A DNA stretch of 64,000 nucleotides from Planctomycetota bacterium (GTDB lineage Bacteria; Planctomycetota; UBA8742; UBA2392), in assembly GCA_019912315.1 (NCBI GenBank), contig JAIOJA010000071.1, positions 54,509 through 118,508 on the forward strand, in the 5' to 3' direction. A program made the position numbers and the translations under genes. The notes beneath the pieces are model-generated. The model saw only the letters and a program-made list of their open reading frames with translations. It did no database searches and was not told where the DNA came from. Of this stretch, positions 16,792-25,956 are shown in pieces; positions within the stretch are counted from its first letter, which is position 1, and each line of letters opens with the position of its first letter.

Positions 16792-17676
16792 ATGAAGTGG
16801 GCAATCATAGGAATCGTTGGACTGGTTGTTCTTGGCGGCATCGGCTACGGCGTGTATCGCTGGACCGACGTGCCCGAGCAGGCCCAGGAATGGATGGACG
16901 AGCAAGACCTGAAGAACTTCCCGACGCAGGCCCGGCGCGAGCTCGACACCATGCGCAAGGACCTCGAGGAAAAGAAAGAGGTCAAGCGCAACCTGCAGAA
17001 GGACATCATCGCCCGCGAAGGGCGCGATGACTGGGACGAGTCGACCCTGAAGTCAGAGACCAATGGGCTCTCGACGGTCATGTGGTACGAGCGCGAAGTC
17101 AAGAAGTACGAAAACGCGATTGGTGACATCGTCAGCCAGGTCAAGCAAGAAGAAGAAGCGCTGATTGCCGCCGGCACCGTGGACGCCGAAACAGGCAAGA
17201 TCCCCAACGACCACACCTACACTGTCGCCAGCGCCAATGGCAAAGAGTTGAAGTGGACGAAAGCCCGCGCCAAGCAGGAAACCGACAAGCTAGCGCTGGA
17301 AGTGAAGAAGGTCACCCGCAAGATCGAATTGCAGAACCGCGTGATCGACAAGAAGAAGCAGTACGTTACGAAACTCGACACGCTGATCACCAAGATGGAC
17401 GAAAAGATCACCGAGATGGAAGCCTTTGTCGAGGAAATGGAAGTCGAGATTCAGCTGCTGGAGCTTGAGCAGGACATCGCTGAAGTCAACGCCGCAATCT
17501 CCGGCGACGACAGCAGCAACAAGTTCGGCACCGCCATCAACAAGTTCCGTGCGAAGCAGAAGGAATTCCTTGCGGAGCAGGAACTGGCCGAAAGCGAAGC
17601 ACCAAAGGACGACAGTTACTTCTCTGAGACCGACACCACCAAGGAAGCCGGTGCCAGCGATAGCTACTGGAACTAG
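16792..17676 (+). CDS. Membrane-anchored coiled-coil protein
   Basis: The 294-residue product has one N-terminal TM helix (MKWAIIGIVGLVVLGGIGYG) and then about 230 residues of charged helix with heptads, including paired Lys/Glu runs and the segment KKVTRKIELQNRVIDKKKQY. The tail is acidic and Ser/Asp-rich. The layout recalls PspA-like or tethering coiled-coil proteins, but no family is recognised. ATG 16792 has AAGGAGA seven bases upstream. A strong rho-independent terminator follows at 17691-17724, so it is monocistronic. Confidence 0.78.
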   Translation: MKWAIIGIVGLVVLGGIGYGVYRWTDVPEQAQEWMDEQDLKNFPTQARRELDTMRKDLEEKKEVKRNLQKDIIAREGRDDWDESTLKSETNGLSTVMWYEREVKKYENAIGDIVSQVKQEEEALIAAGTVDAETGKIPNDHTYTVASANGKELKWTKARAKQETDKLALEVKKVTRKIELQNRVIDKKKQYVTKLDTLITKMDEKITEMEAFVEEMEVEIQLLELEQDIAEVNAAISGDDSSNKFGTAINKFRAKQKEFLAEQELAESEAPKDDSYFSETDTTKEAGASDSYWN

Positions 17677-17690
17677 GCTTGCAGACTCAC

Positions 17691-17724
17691 ACCGGGCGAG
17701 GGAGACCTCGCCCGGTTTTTATTT
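17691..17724 (+). terminator. Rho-independent terminator after the coiled-coil gene
   Basis: ACCGGGCGAGG, loop GAGA, CCTCGCCCGGT, then TTTTATTT: a perfect 11-base-pair GC-rich stem with a GNRA-type loop and a T-run. It separates the plus-strand coiled-coil gene from the convergent gluQ. Confidence 0.9.
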
Positions 17725-18723
17725 GCCATGCAGCCAGGCAAGATGTTCTTCGGTGACTACAAAGTCCTCGCCGCCGAGACGATCCGGACGGAACTCCCCC
17801 ACCAGCTCGGCTGGCGTCATCAGCCCCGGGCGCTCCATCAGCCCCGCGCTGAACGCCAGCATTCCGATCACACGCTCAGGCGCGACGCCCGATTCGCGCA
17901 ACCGCGCCAGCGCGAAATCGCCGTCGCGCTTGGCCATGCGGCGCCCCTTCGCGTCCTGGATGAACGGCACGTGCGCCCAGTGCTCAGGGGCAACGAGCCC
18001 CAGCGCCCGGTACAGCGCAAGCTGCCGCGCCGTGCTCGTCAGCAGGTCGCGCCCCCGCAACACCTGCGTAACACCTTGCAGCGCGTCGTCCACCGTCACC
18101 GCCAACTGGTAGCTCGGCAGGTCATCCCGACGCCACAGCACGAAATCGCCAAACCCGGCCGGACGCAGACCGACCGTGCCGTAGCACTCGTCGTGGAAAT
18201 TCTCGAAGTCACCCTCCCAGCGGAAGCGCCAGGCGGGCTCGACACCGCTCTCCTGCTTCGCCTGATCCCAGCTGTCCCAGCGGTCGCGGCAGGTGCCGGG
18301 GTAGACGGCACCCTCTTCGCCGTGAGGCGCGCTGGAGGCCTTCTCAATATCCTTGCGCGAGCAGACACACGGGTAGGCGTGCCCACCTTCGATCAGCTCA
18401 TTCAGCCCTTGCCGGTAAAGCTCGAAGCGGGTGTGCTGGTCATACTCGCCCGGCGGGTCACCGGCGCGCGGCCCTTCATCCCAGCCCAGCCCCAGCCAGG
18501 CCAGGTCTTCCAGCGCGGCTTCACGCAACTCATGTTTGCAGCGCGGGCGGTCGATGTCCTCCACCCGCATGATGACGTGCCCGCCCTCATGCCGCGCCCA
18601 CAGCCACGCAAGCAGGAACGACCGTGCATTGCCGAGGTGCAGATAACCCGATGGGGTCGGCGCAAGTCTTCCCGTTACGGGGCGGCCCTGGGCGCCAAAG
18701 CGGGTACCGCGAAGGCGGCTCAT
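17719..18723 (-). CDS. gluQ: Glutamyl-Q tRNA(Asp) synthetase
   Basis: GluQRS charges glutamate onto queuosine of tRNA(Asp). The 334 residues show the class-I start GRLAPTPSGYLHLGNARSFL (HIGH-like HLGN), EDIDRPRCK, a zinc site with CVCSRKDIEKA and later YPGTCRDR, the RGRDLLTSTARQLALYRALG helix, and a KMSKS-like loop AKRDGDFAL. It lacks the anticodon-binding domain of GluRS, as expected for GluQRS. The ATG overlaps the stop of the leucine-dehydrogenase-like gene by four bases, so the two form an operon. Confidence 0.92.
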   Translation of the reverse strand: MSRLRGTRFGAQGRPVTGRLAPTPSGYLHLGNARSFLLAWLWARHEGGHVIMRVEDIDRPRCKHELREAALEDLAWLGLGWDEGPRAGDPPGEYDQHTRFELYRQGLNELIEGGHAYPCVCSRKDIEKASSAPHGEEGAVYPGTCRDRWDSWDQAKQESGVEPAWRFRWEGDFENFHDECYGTVGLRPAGFGDFVLWRRDDLPSYQLAVTVDDALQGVTQVLRGRDLLTSTARQLALYRALGLVAPEHWAHVPFIQDAKGRRMAKRDGDFALARLRESGVAPERVIGMLAFSAGLMERPGLMTPAELVGEFRPDRLGGEDFVVTEEHLAWLHGK

Positions 18724-19727
18724 GCCAGGCGTTCCCGGGCAATGGCGTCGGCGACTTCATTGGTGGCCCGGGCCTCCTTGTCGGCGCGCTCCAGCACCAT
18801 CAGCGTGTTAGCGTGAATCCGGTCCACCACGTCGAAGCCGACTTCTTTGCCGCCCACGTACTCGGTGACGCCCTTGATCAGCGCGCCCGCGTTGGCCACG
18901 TAGTCCGGCACGAAGGTGATCCCGGCCTTGCGCAGGGCCTCACCGGCGGCGGGCGACGCAAGCTGGTTGTTGGCACTGCCGGCAATGATCTGGCAGCGCA
19001 GGGCATCGGCATTCTGGACGGTAAAGATGGAGCCGAGCGCGCAGGGCGCCAGCACGTCCACTTCGGTCGTGAGGATGCGCGAGGCGTTGATCACCTCGCA
19101 CTCCAGTTTCTCGCCAACCTCGCCGGCGAGGCTCTGGTCCGCGTCGGCCACGAACAGGTCCGCCCCTTCCGCGTGCAGCATGGTCACCAACTCGACCCCC
19201 ACGGCGCCCAGCCCCTGCACCGCTACACTGCGCCCTTCCAGCGTCTCGTCCCCGAACCGGTGCTTCATGGCGCCCTTGATGGCGCCCATTACGCCGCGGG
19301 CGGTGGCTTTGCCGAAGTCGAGGTCCTTGGCGACATAGCTGGTTTCTTTGGCAATCTCGAGCAGGTCTTCGCGCGTCGTGCCGACATCCAGCCCCGTGAA
19401 GTAGTTGCCGCCGAACCTGTCGATAGCGCGCCCCAGGGCCTGAAACGCCTTCTCGCGGTCCATCCCTTCCGATTTGATCACCACCACCTTGCCGCCGCCG
19501 GCGGGCAGATCGGCAACCGCGGCCTTGTAGCTCATGGCCTGTGCAAGGCGCACGGCGTCGGTCATGGCGGCGCTCTCGCTCTGGTAGCTCAGCGTCCGAA
19601 TACCGCCAAAGGCGGGTCCCCGGCGTGTACTGTGGATGGCGATCAGGGCTTGCAGCCTGGCTGCGGTGTCGCTGATGAATGTAAGCGACTCGCACCCACA
19701 ATCCTCAAGGATCTGGAACAGTGGCAT
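18720..19727 (-). CDS. Leu/Phe/Val/Glu dehydrogenase-family amino acid dehydrogenase
   Basis: The enzyme oxidatively deaminates a branched-chain or aromatic amino acid using NAD. The 335 residues include the GPAFGGIRTLSYQSE substrate loop, AQAMSYKAAVADLPAGGGK with both conserved Lys, the GLDVGT loop, and the Rossmann motif VAVQGLGAVGVE. The C-terminus has DYVANAGALI. The length is slightly below leucine dehydrogenase (about 360), and the choice between leucine and phenylalanine is not decidable here. It is upstream of and overlaps gluQ, and diverges from the DMT transporter gene. Confidence 0.88.
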   Translation of the reverse strand: MPLFQILEDCGCESLTFISDTAARLQALIAIHSTRRGPAFGGIRTLSYQSESAAMTDAVRLAQAMSYKAAVADLPAGGGKVVVIKSEGMDREKAFQALGRAIDRFGGNYFTGLDVGTTREDLLEIAKETSYVAKDLDFGKATARGVMGAIKGAMKHRFGDETLEGRSVAVQGLGAVGVELVTMLHAEGADLFVADADQSLAGEVGEKLECEVINASRILTTEVDVLAPCALGSIFTVQNADALRCQIIAGSANNQLASPAAGEALRKAGITFVPDYVANAGALIKGVTEYVGGKEVGFDVVDRIHANTLMVLERADKEARATNEVADAIARERLA

Positions 19728-19834
19728 GGCGTACCTTGTGTAACGAACGGGGGCGCAGTTTAGACTTCCTTCGGTGGTGATTGCAAAGGCTTACCCGCCA
19801 TTGCCGTTGTCGCGCGCCATCGCAAACTGGCCAC

Positions 19835-20743
19835 ATGTCACGGGGCCCCTTCTTCGCGATGTTGCTGGGTATGCTGGCGGTCGCCACGGCCCCGCCACTA
19901 ATCCTGCTTGCGGGCGTGCCGCCGTTCGCCCTGGCAGCCTGGCGCCTGATGGCCGTGGGTATGATTCTGCTGCCCTTCTGCACCGGGGCGCTGCTGCGTG
20001 ACCTGAAGCAACTCACCGCCCGCGAGCACGCGTGGCTTTGGGCCTCAGGCATTCTGTACGGCCTGCACTTCGGGCTATTCAACCTGGCCTTTGAACACAC
20101 CAGCAAGGAAAGCGTCGTCGTACTGCTTGGCGCGCAGCCCTTGATGGCCGCTGCCGTCGGCGCGATCTGGCTGAAAGAAGCGATCACACGCGTCATGGTG
20201 GGCGCGAGCGCGCTGGCCATCTGCGGGCTGCTGATCTTCGTGTGGCACGACTACACGTTCGACGCGGCGCACCTGGTGGGCGACGGGCTGGTGCTGGTGT
20301 GCGGGCTGGCAATTGTGCTGAGCTACAGCATCGGTCGGCGCCTGCGTCCGCGCATGAGCCTGGTAGGCTACCTGGGCGGACTGTACTGGATCGGCGGGCT
20401 GACCTGCCTGACAATCGCCCTGGTCGCGGGCGACACACTGTGGGGCTACGCGGACGACTCGTGGTTCTGGCTGGGTTGCGCCGTCATCTTGCCAACTCTG
20501 GTGGGTCATTCGCTGTTTCACTATGTGGTCAAGTATGTGCCGGTGTTCTACGTGAACCTGACAATCCTGGGCGAGCCCATACTGGCGCTGCTGCTGATGT
20601 ACCTGCTGCGTGAACGATATCTCGAGTTCCAGCAGTCGTCGCTGTCCCTGCTGCAACTGGTCGGCGGGTCGATGCTGCTGGTTGGCGTCGGCATCGGGCT
20701 GACCGCGTGGCGCAAACCGAAAGTCGAAGAGGCACTCACATGA
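19835..20743 (+). CDS. EamA/DMT-superfamily transporter
   Basis: A 302-residue polytopic protein with about ten TM helices arranged as two EamA repeats: the first from residue 5 to about 140 with AWRLMAVGMILLP and FEHTSKESVVVLLGAQPLMA, the second ending in LLLMYLLRERYLEFQQ and GSMLLVGVGIG. DMT proteins export or import small metabolites; the substrate is unknown. ATG 19835 was chosen because the 18 residues upstream are Cys/Arg-rich and not membrane-like. The stop overlaps the ATG of the secretin-N-domain gene, so the two are coupled. Confidence 0.85.
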   Translation: MSRGPFFAMLLGMLAVATAPPLILLAGVPPFALAAWRLMAVGMILLPFCTGALLRDLKQLTAREHAWLWASGILYGLHFGLFNLAFEHTSKESVVVLLGAQPLMAAAVGAIWLKEAITRVMVGASALAICGLLIFVWHDYTFDAAHLVGDGLVLVCGLAIVLSYSIGRRLRPRMSLVGYLGGLYWIGGLTCLTIALVAGDTLWGYADDSWFWLGCAVILPTLVGHSLFHYVVKYVPVFYVNLTILGEPILALLLMYLLRERYLEFQQSSLSLLQLVGGSMLLVGVGIGLTAWRKPKVEEALT

Positions 20744-21771
20744 TCCGAAAACTCATCCCCTGCCTGCTGCTGATCGCCGTCGCGTTTGCGGGCTTCGTGC
20801 CTGCACAGGAAGCTGAACCCAAGCCCGTGTTCGAAAACGCGCCGATCACTGAAGTTTTGGTCTGGGCCCAGAAGTCCATCGGCTGCGGGTTCATCTACGA
20901 GGGCGAAGTGCTGAACGACCCCGCCACCGGCAAGGTCCGCCGCGTCACAGCCACGCACACGGAGCCGGCAAGCAATCCCGAAAAGACGCTGCTGCTGTTC
21001 GAGCTGCTGAGGCGGGCCAGCCTCGTGGCGTTCGAAGTGGGCGGGCTTCCCGGCCCGACGTATCAGCTGTACAGCGCGGCAGGGGCGGCACGCAACTCGG
21101 TGATCCTGCAGGAACCCGCTGAGCTTGAGGGGCTGTACTTTGCCTCACTCTCGATCCGACTGCGCCATGCCCCGGTGCAAACAGTCGCGCCGCGAATCCG
21201 TGAAAAGCTGACGGCCGGGCTGGGCAGCGTCGAGGTTTTCGAGGACACCCACAGCATGATCGTGACCGACTTCGTGGACCGTCTTTACGCCGCCTGGGAG
21301 GTCGCCCAGACTGCGGAGATTCCAACCGAGCGCGATGACGACCTGACCGTGCTGGACTACGTCGCTTTGAACACACCGTCGGCCCGCCTGGTAAGCGCCC
21401 TCGAGCGCCTGCGTGAGCGCGACGAAAGCTGGAAGATCACGCTGAATGAAATTTCCAACGTGCTGCTGGTAAGCGGGCGCCGCGACGAAGTAGACAGGGT
21501 GCTGTCGCGAGCCAAGCTGCTGGACGCGCGCAAGCCCAACCCGGCCTTTGAGGAATCAACCCACACCATCAAGCTGATCTACATCAAGCCCTCTGAAGCA
21601 GTCAGCACCCTGCGCGACCTGTTTCAGGCCCAGGTCGCCGCTGAAAGCGTGCAGATCGGGGGCTTTGACCGTGACCGCAAGGTTGTGTTCCGCGGCAGTG
21701 AGTACGACGCGCAACGAGCCAGGGCCGCCATACAGGCCATTGATGTAAAACAGGAAAACGAGAAGAAATAG
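20740..21771 (+). CDS. Exported protein made of secretin N-domains only
   Basis: The 343-residue protein has a signal peptide (1-22, FAGFVPAQ) and then three secretin/GspD-type N domains. The last reads THTIKLIYIKPSEAVSTLRD with KVVFRGSEYDAQRARAAI, typical of N1/N2 (KH-like) modules, and the middle one has ISNVLLVSGRRDEVDRVL. The C-terminal pore-forming secretin domain is absent; the gene ends cleanly with a Lys/Glu tail, so it may be a stand-alone adaptor rather than a truncation. It overlaps the DMT gene at its ATG. A link to the GspK-like gene at 6585 is possible but not shown. Confidence 0.7.
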   Translation: MIRKLIPCLLLIAVAFAGFVPAQEAEPKPVFENAPITEVLVWAQKSIGCGFIYEGEVLNDPATGKVRRVTATHTEPASNPEKTLLLFELLRRASLVAFEVGGLPGPTYQLYSAAGAARNSVILQEPAELEGLYFASLSIRLRHAPVQTVAPRIREKLTAGLGSVEVFEDTHSMIVTDFVDRLYAAWEVAQTAEIPTERDDDLTVLDYVALNTPSARLVSALERLRERDESWKITLNEISNVLLVSGRRDEVDRVLSRAKLLDARKPNPAFEESTHTIKLIYIKPSEAVSTLRDLFQAQVAAESVQIGGFDRDRKVVFRGSEYDAQRARAAIQAIDVKQENEKK

Positions 21772-21795
21772 CCCCCGCCCGCATCTCCGTCTAGA

Positions 21796-22920
21796 ATGCC
21801 AACCATGAAGAGGGCTGGACTACTGCTGCTCGGCGTTGTCATTGGCGCCTGCTCGACCTCGCCGGACACCAGCCCGGACGATCTACCCGTGCTGAACGAA
21901 ACCACCCTGACCCGCCAGGACGGCACCCGCATCAGCATCGAGGAGCTTCGCTCCCTGCGCCCGTCCGCGATCGCCACGGCCGACACCATCGCGCGCATCG
22001 ATCGCATGTTGCTTGAGCCATGGGCCGAAACCCGCGACGCCACGATTCTCATTGAGCATCTGCGCTCGCGGCATCCGTCCGATACGCGCCTCGCGGAGAC
22101 TCTGTGGGAAACCCTCGAGCCGCCGGCGCGCGGCAAGGGACGAGACCTGTTTCGCGAGTACGGGGTCTTCGCGAACCAGCTGCTCGCCAACGGCTTCGGC
22201 CCGCGCGCGCGCCCCGCCTCGTTGCCGGGCTATGTCGAAGGCGTGCTCGCGAACCACACGGACGCGGACTCGAAAAGCCTTCTGCAGGCTGCCTGGCGTC
22301 GCTTCGCCCCGCTGGTGCGCGAGCGTAAGGCGGGCTATCTCGCCTCGTACTGGCAGCTCGAGCTGGACTACGTTTCGAGCGTCAATGTTGCCCTGTGCGA
22401 CAGCCTGCTCGGGCCCTTCGAGCGCGCGCTGGTGCTGGGCGGCGATGAACACAGCTTCTTCGGCCCGATCGACAGCTATGAGGGCTACACCGGCTCGGCC
22501 GTGCTGCTGGACCTGCTGACCCCGGGGCCGCAATCCCCCGTAGAGATGTGTGTGGAGCAGTTGCTGGACCTGGCCGGTGGCGCGCGTTCGAGCGTGGGAT
22601 TCGGGGTCACCGACGGCGCCGTTGAGCGTGCGGAAGATGTAGACCTGGAGTTCTTCGTGGCCGCCCTGAGCAGGTTGAAAGACGGATGGGCGGAGATTGA
22701 TTCGCTCCCGCGAAGCGTCCGAACAATCGGTGTTGTGTTCTCGTACCTCGTTGACGGGGCCGAAGCCCGCGCCTCGCTGTCGTTCAACCGCATCCCGCAA
22801 GGCTGGGAGCTGCGCATGTTCGAGTACGAACCCGCGGCGGCTAACTTCGTCGGCGGCAACGCCCGCCTCGATCTGATGCCGACGATCCGCACACTGCTCG
22901 AGCGCAACCGCCGCGGCTAA
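21796..22920 (+). CDS. Lipoprotein of unknown function
   Basis: The signal ends in a lipobox (GVVIGACS, Cys about residue 19 of 374). The mature protein is mostly helical and Arg/Glu/Leu-rich in the middle (RSLRPSAIATADTIARIDRM), with a beta-like C-terminal domain (SYLVDGAEARASLSFNRIPQ). A second ATG at 21805 is an equally good start. No motif or family is recognised. It follows the secretin-N-domain gene by 24 bases and is probably in the same operon. A hairpin of CCACCGC and GCGGTGG follows its stop. Confidence 0.7.
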   Translation: MPTMKRAGLLLLGVVIGACSTSPDTSPDDLPVLNETTLTRQDGTRISIEELRSLRPSAIATADTIARIDRMLLEPWAETRDATILIEHLRSRHPSDTRLAETLWETLEPPARGKGRDLFREYGVFANQLLANGFGPRARPASLPGYVEGVLANHTDADSKSLLQAAWRRFAPLVRERKAGYLASYWQLELDYVSSVNVALCDSLLGPFERALVLGGDEHSFFGPIDSYEGYTGSAVLLDLLTPGPQSPVEMCVEQLLDLAGGARSSVGFGVTDGAVERAEDVDLEFFVAALSRLKDGWAEIDSLPRSVRTIGVVFSYLVDGAEARASLSFNRIPQGWELRMFEYEPAAANFVGGNARLDLMPTIRTLLERNRRG

Positions 22921-23261
22921 AGCACTGTCCTGGACGTTCAAACCACCGCACGCAAGGGAGCGGTGGCGTGTTTCGCGATAACCGCCGCACGCGCCGACGC
23001 GACGGGTTTTACTCAGCCACGGATTCGCAGGGGCTTGGCGTGGTTCGGCCATCAACGATTGACCATCGACAGGCCGCTAGTTCGCTGCACAACGTTCACT
23101 TCGTGAACCGCGTCGCGCTCAATACATTCGCCATTCGTCATTATGAGCCCCGCGCTGCCGCACGGGGCTTCTGCTCTGGCGTGCCTGTGCAGACAAATTC
23201 AAACCGGCCGGGTTTCCCCGGCCGGTTCGCAGTGACGGACAAGCCACTGGTTCTGGTCAAT
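22921..23261. other. Gene-free stretch between convergent genes
   Basis: This 341-base interval holds only hairpins. CCACCGC...GCGGTGG lies near 22942, AGCCCCG...CGGGGCT near 23145-23168, and the strong palindrome at 23202-23227 is listed separately. I see no small gene, RNA gene or repeat shared with the rest of the window. Confidence 0.6.
23202..23227 (-). terminator. Strong hairpin at the 3' end of the 23262 gene
   Basis: AACCGGCCGGG and CCCGGCCGGTT form a perfect 11-base-pair stem. On the minus strand the loop is GAAA (GNRA) and is followed by a mixed TTTGAATTTG tract. It likely terminates the minus-strand exported-protein operon and may also stop plus-strand transcripts. Confidence 0.75.
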
Positions 23262-24530
23262 CTAGTCTTCCGGGTGAACGATGATCAGCTTGCGCTGAAC
23301 CTTGTTCTCGTGAAGAAGGCGCTGGAAGAACTTCTTGCGCGCAGGGTTGGTCTCCTGGGCGAAGCGCTGGTTCACCTTCCCGTTGGTTTCGATATTGTCA
23401 ACGAGCGAGTAGGCGATCCAGGCGTGCTGCGTCAGCTCCCAGCTTTCGGCCACAACCGCGTGCGCGATGCAGGTGTCAAGCACGGGCACGCTGGCCGCGT
23501 CCGGTGTGCTCCGCATGGCCGTGAAGCAACGGCGCAGAATGTCCTTGTTCATGTCCGAATTCTCAAGCTCGGTCAGCAGGGCCTCATGCACATAAGGAAG
23601 CCCGTTGGCGTCCTTCATGGCTTCGAACATCTGAAGGGCGTTCAGGCGAGTCTGCACCGCGCCTGCCGTGTCCGTGGCGATCGCGCCAACCGCGGTCAGC
23701 ACGCCTTCACGATCAGGCAGCAGCAGCATCAGGTTCGCCAGCTTGCCGACACAGGCCTGCGAGGTTTCCTCGCGCAACATGGCCAACTGCACGCTCATGC
23801 CGGGATGCGTTTCGGGGTAGCTGCGCACGAGTTCCAGCATGTAGGCGCGTTCGATGCTGCCGACGGCCGACGCGGCAAGGTGGTCAGACACCAGGCGCAT
23901 CTGGGAAACATTGAGCGTGCCACTGAACAGGGTGTGCTCAACCATGGCCTTGGCCGCGTCACGGGCGCTGCGGGTGCCGGCCCAGGTGACCTGCTTCAGC
24001 AGCTCGTCGCGCCACTTGTTGATCAATACCGCGTCGAACTCGCCCTGGTAGCCCAGTTGCTGAAGTTCGATGCGCTTGCGCAACTCGGACTCAATGAGTT
24101 CCTTGTAGGGCGCGTTGATGGCGAGGAAGTTGCGCAGGGACTGCTCGTTCTGGTCCAGCCCGTTCGTCGCGACGTCGTCCGTCTCGAAGATGAAGCTGCG
24201 CGTGGCGAACGGATGGTTCAGGAAGTAGTGTTTGCCATTGACCAGGTTGAAGCAGACGATCACTTCGCGCCCCAGACCTTCGTCCGCCGCTGCGGGCTCG
24301 AAAGCCTCCAGCGTGACCTCGGCGCCGACCGCGATATCACCCTTGATGATCTCGTCGCAGCGCAGCGTCATGCGGTCGCCGACGGGCGTGCGTTCAAGCG
24401 TCGTGAACTCACCGCGGGCGATGTACATCGAGTTCTTGGCAAGATCGAACATTGTAAAATTTGCGTGCAGCGCGCTGGACAGCAGCAAACTCGCCGCCAG
24501 GACTGCCATTGTCGCGATAACCATCCGCAT
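23262..24530 (-). CDS. Exported helical-repeat protein, paralogue of the upstream gene
   Basis: From ATG 24530 (AAGGA eight bases upstream) the 422-residue product has a signal peptide (MRMVIATMAVLAASLLLSSA). A beta-rich N-terminal domain follows, with the pattern YIARGEFTTLERTPVGDRM and DEIIKGDIAVGAEVTLEAFE that resembles NTR-like modules (transport-of-signal beta barrel, then IKG). Residues from about 140 are helical with HEAT-like repeats. It is a distant paralogue of the gene at 24586-25905 in both order and motifs. Periplasmic or surface location is likely; function unknown. It is last in a run of four exported genes. Confidence 0.7.
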   Translation of the reverse strand: MRMVIATMAVLAASLLLSSALHANFTMFDLAKNSMYIARGEFTTLERTPVGDRMTLRCDEIIKGDIAVGAEVTLEAFEPAAADEGLGREVIVCFNLVNGKHYFLNHPFATRSFIFETDDVATNGLDQNEQSLRNFLAINAPYKELIESELRKRIELQQLGYQGEFDAVLINKWRDELLKQVTWAGTRSARDAAKAMVEHTLFSGTLNVSQMRLVSDHLAASAVGSIERAYMLELVRSYPETHPGMSVQLAMLREETSQACVGKLANLMLLLPDREGVLTAVGAIATDTAGAVQTRLNALQMFEAMKDANGLPYVHEALLTELENSDMNKDILRRCFTAMRSTPDAASVPVLDTCIAHAVVAESWELTQHAWIAYSLVDNIETNGKVNQRFAQETNPARKKFFQRLLHENKVQRKLIIVHPED

Positions 24531-24585
24531 GTTTGTTTCCTTTATGCTTGTCGCCTGCAACGCGCTCAAACTATCGGGGTTCGGT

Positions 24586-25905
24586 TTAGTGGCCCTTGCC
24601 GTCAGCGCCCTGAATCAGGGTCGAGAAGGGGAACTTGCCGGCCGACTCGACAACCTGCTTCAGCAGGGGGTCCGAATCCGCCAGAGACTTCAGGTACGCC
24701 TTTTCAATCGGTTCGCTGTCGAAGTCGCCCGCCTCACGGGCGGCGCAGATGGCGATGATCGCACCGTTGACTTCGGCGTTCGTCAGACCGTTTGTGGCGC
24801 GGTTGTCGACCAGCGCCTTCAGGTTCGCGAGGTGCGAGGTACCGCTGCGCAGGTCACGTGAAGCGATCAGCGCCTCACGCAGCAGGTCCTTGTCCGTGGT
24901 CGCAACCAGCAGTTCGTTGACCAGCTGCAACGTGTCGTTGCGAACCGCAGGCCCGTCGTAATCGGCCTTGGGGCGAATCAGCCCCAGACTGCGCACAATC
25001 ACGATCTTCGCTTCGCCGTTCTCACCGGCCAGCTCGTACTCTTCAAGCAGGCGGGTGATGGCCAGACCACGGTTGACGTACTCAAGGGACATGCTGGCAA
25101 GGCTCGTGGTGCTCCAGCTTGGGTCGCCAAGCATGACTTCAAGCAGCCCCTCAAGCGCGCCCTCGGCGGGGTGACGCCCGGCCGCTGTCAGCAGTTGGTT
25201 GCGCTCTTCGCTGCCGGGGTGGCTGAGCTTGCACAGGTCAAGAATCCGCTGGCGCTGCTCGCCTGTCATGGCAGGCGCGTAGCTTTCGTGGTGCCAGGAC
25301 AGCTCGATCGCGCAATCGACCGAAAGGCGGGAGGCGTCCAGGGCAATGGCGTTCAGCATCCGGGTGATGCCGGTCGCGCTGGTGCTGCCCGTGGCCAGAT
25401 GCTCCTTGAGGAACGACGTCGTCTTGTTCAGATCGCCGGCGCTTTCCGCCGCGGAAACGGTGCCGCGCTCGTCGGAAATCACAATGTAGCGACCGTCCGC
25501 CCGCTTGGAGAGGAAGTAAACGGCCTCGCCGCCGCGCAGGTCGCTGTCATAGGCGGGCAGCTTGAGCTGGCGAATGCTGACAAAGCGGACTTCCGTACCG
25601 GTCAGGCTCGCGTCGCCCTTGATTACCGAGTTGACGGACAGAACACCTTCGCGGCGGATGTAGTCCTCGCCGTCCTGGATCAGACCGTCGTCAAGGCGCT
25701 TGTAGCGCGCGGCGTCAAGACCGACTTCCGTCAGGTCGATATTCTCGACCCGGTCCAGGCGGGCGACGATCACGATCTCGGCGGAATCCGTAAGCTTGTG
25801 AACGGTTGTCGCGTTGGGGCGGTACTCCCGCGCCTCGGCTGAAACTCCGGCCGCCAGGACCATCGCCAGCAGGGCCAGGATGCTGAATGTGGTTTTGGTT
25901 TTCAT
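24586..25905 (-). CDS. Exported protein with NTR-like domain and HEAT-like helices
   Basis: The 439-residue protein starts at ATG 25905 behind AGAGG and has a signal peptide (FSILALLAMVLAAGVSAEA). The N-terminal domain has EIVIVARLDRVENI, then SVNSVIKGDASLTGTEVRFV and GGEAVYFLSKRADGRYIV, a layout seen in NTR-like beta barrels that end with a conserved G-x-x-Y strand. About 200 helical residues follow (SLEYVNRGLAITRLLEEYEL, LREALIASRDLRSGTSHLAN). It is 55 bases upstream of its paralogue and in the same operon. No enzyme motif is seen. The family is not recognised with certainty. Confidence 0.7.
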   Translation of the reverse strand: MKTKTTFSILALLAMVLAAGVSAEAREYRPNATTVHKLTDSAEIVIVARLDRVENIDLTEVGLDAARYKRLDDGLIQDGEDYIRREGVLSVNSVIKGDASLTGTEVRFVSIRQLKLPAYDSDLRGGEAVYFLSKRADGRYIVISDERGTVSAAESAGDLNKTTSFLKEHLATGSTSATGITRMLNAIALDASRLSVDCAIELSWHHESYAPAMTGEQRQRILDLCKLSHPGSEERNQLLTAAGRHPAEGALEGLLEVMLGDPSWSTTSLASMSLEYVNRGLAITRLLEEYELAGENGEAKIVIVRSLGLIRPKADYDGPAVRNDTLQLVNELLVATTDKDLLREALIASRDLRSGTSHLANLKALVDNRATNGLTNAEVNGAIIAICAAREAGDFDSEPIEKAYLKSLADSDPLLKQVVESAGKFPFSTLIQGADGKGH

Positions 25906-25956
25906 TCCAGACCTCTCGGTTCGTTTAGTATGCACAGGGTTCACAGGCTGGCGGCA

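Noticed and set aside
21883..23055. 390-codon minus-strand frame
   Set aside because: Antisense to the 374-residue lipoprotein; composition typical of a shadow.
22968..24758. 596-codon plus-strand frame
   Set aside because: Runs antisense through an exported protein with signal peptide and ribosome site; the plus frame is Arg/His/Gln-rich and has no domain.
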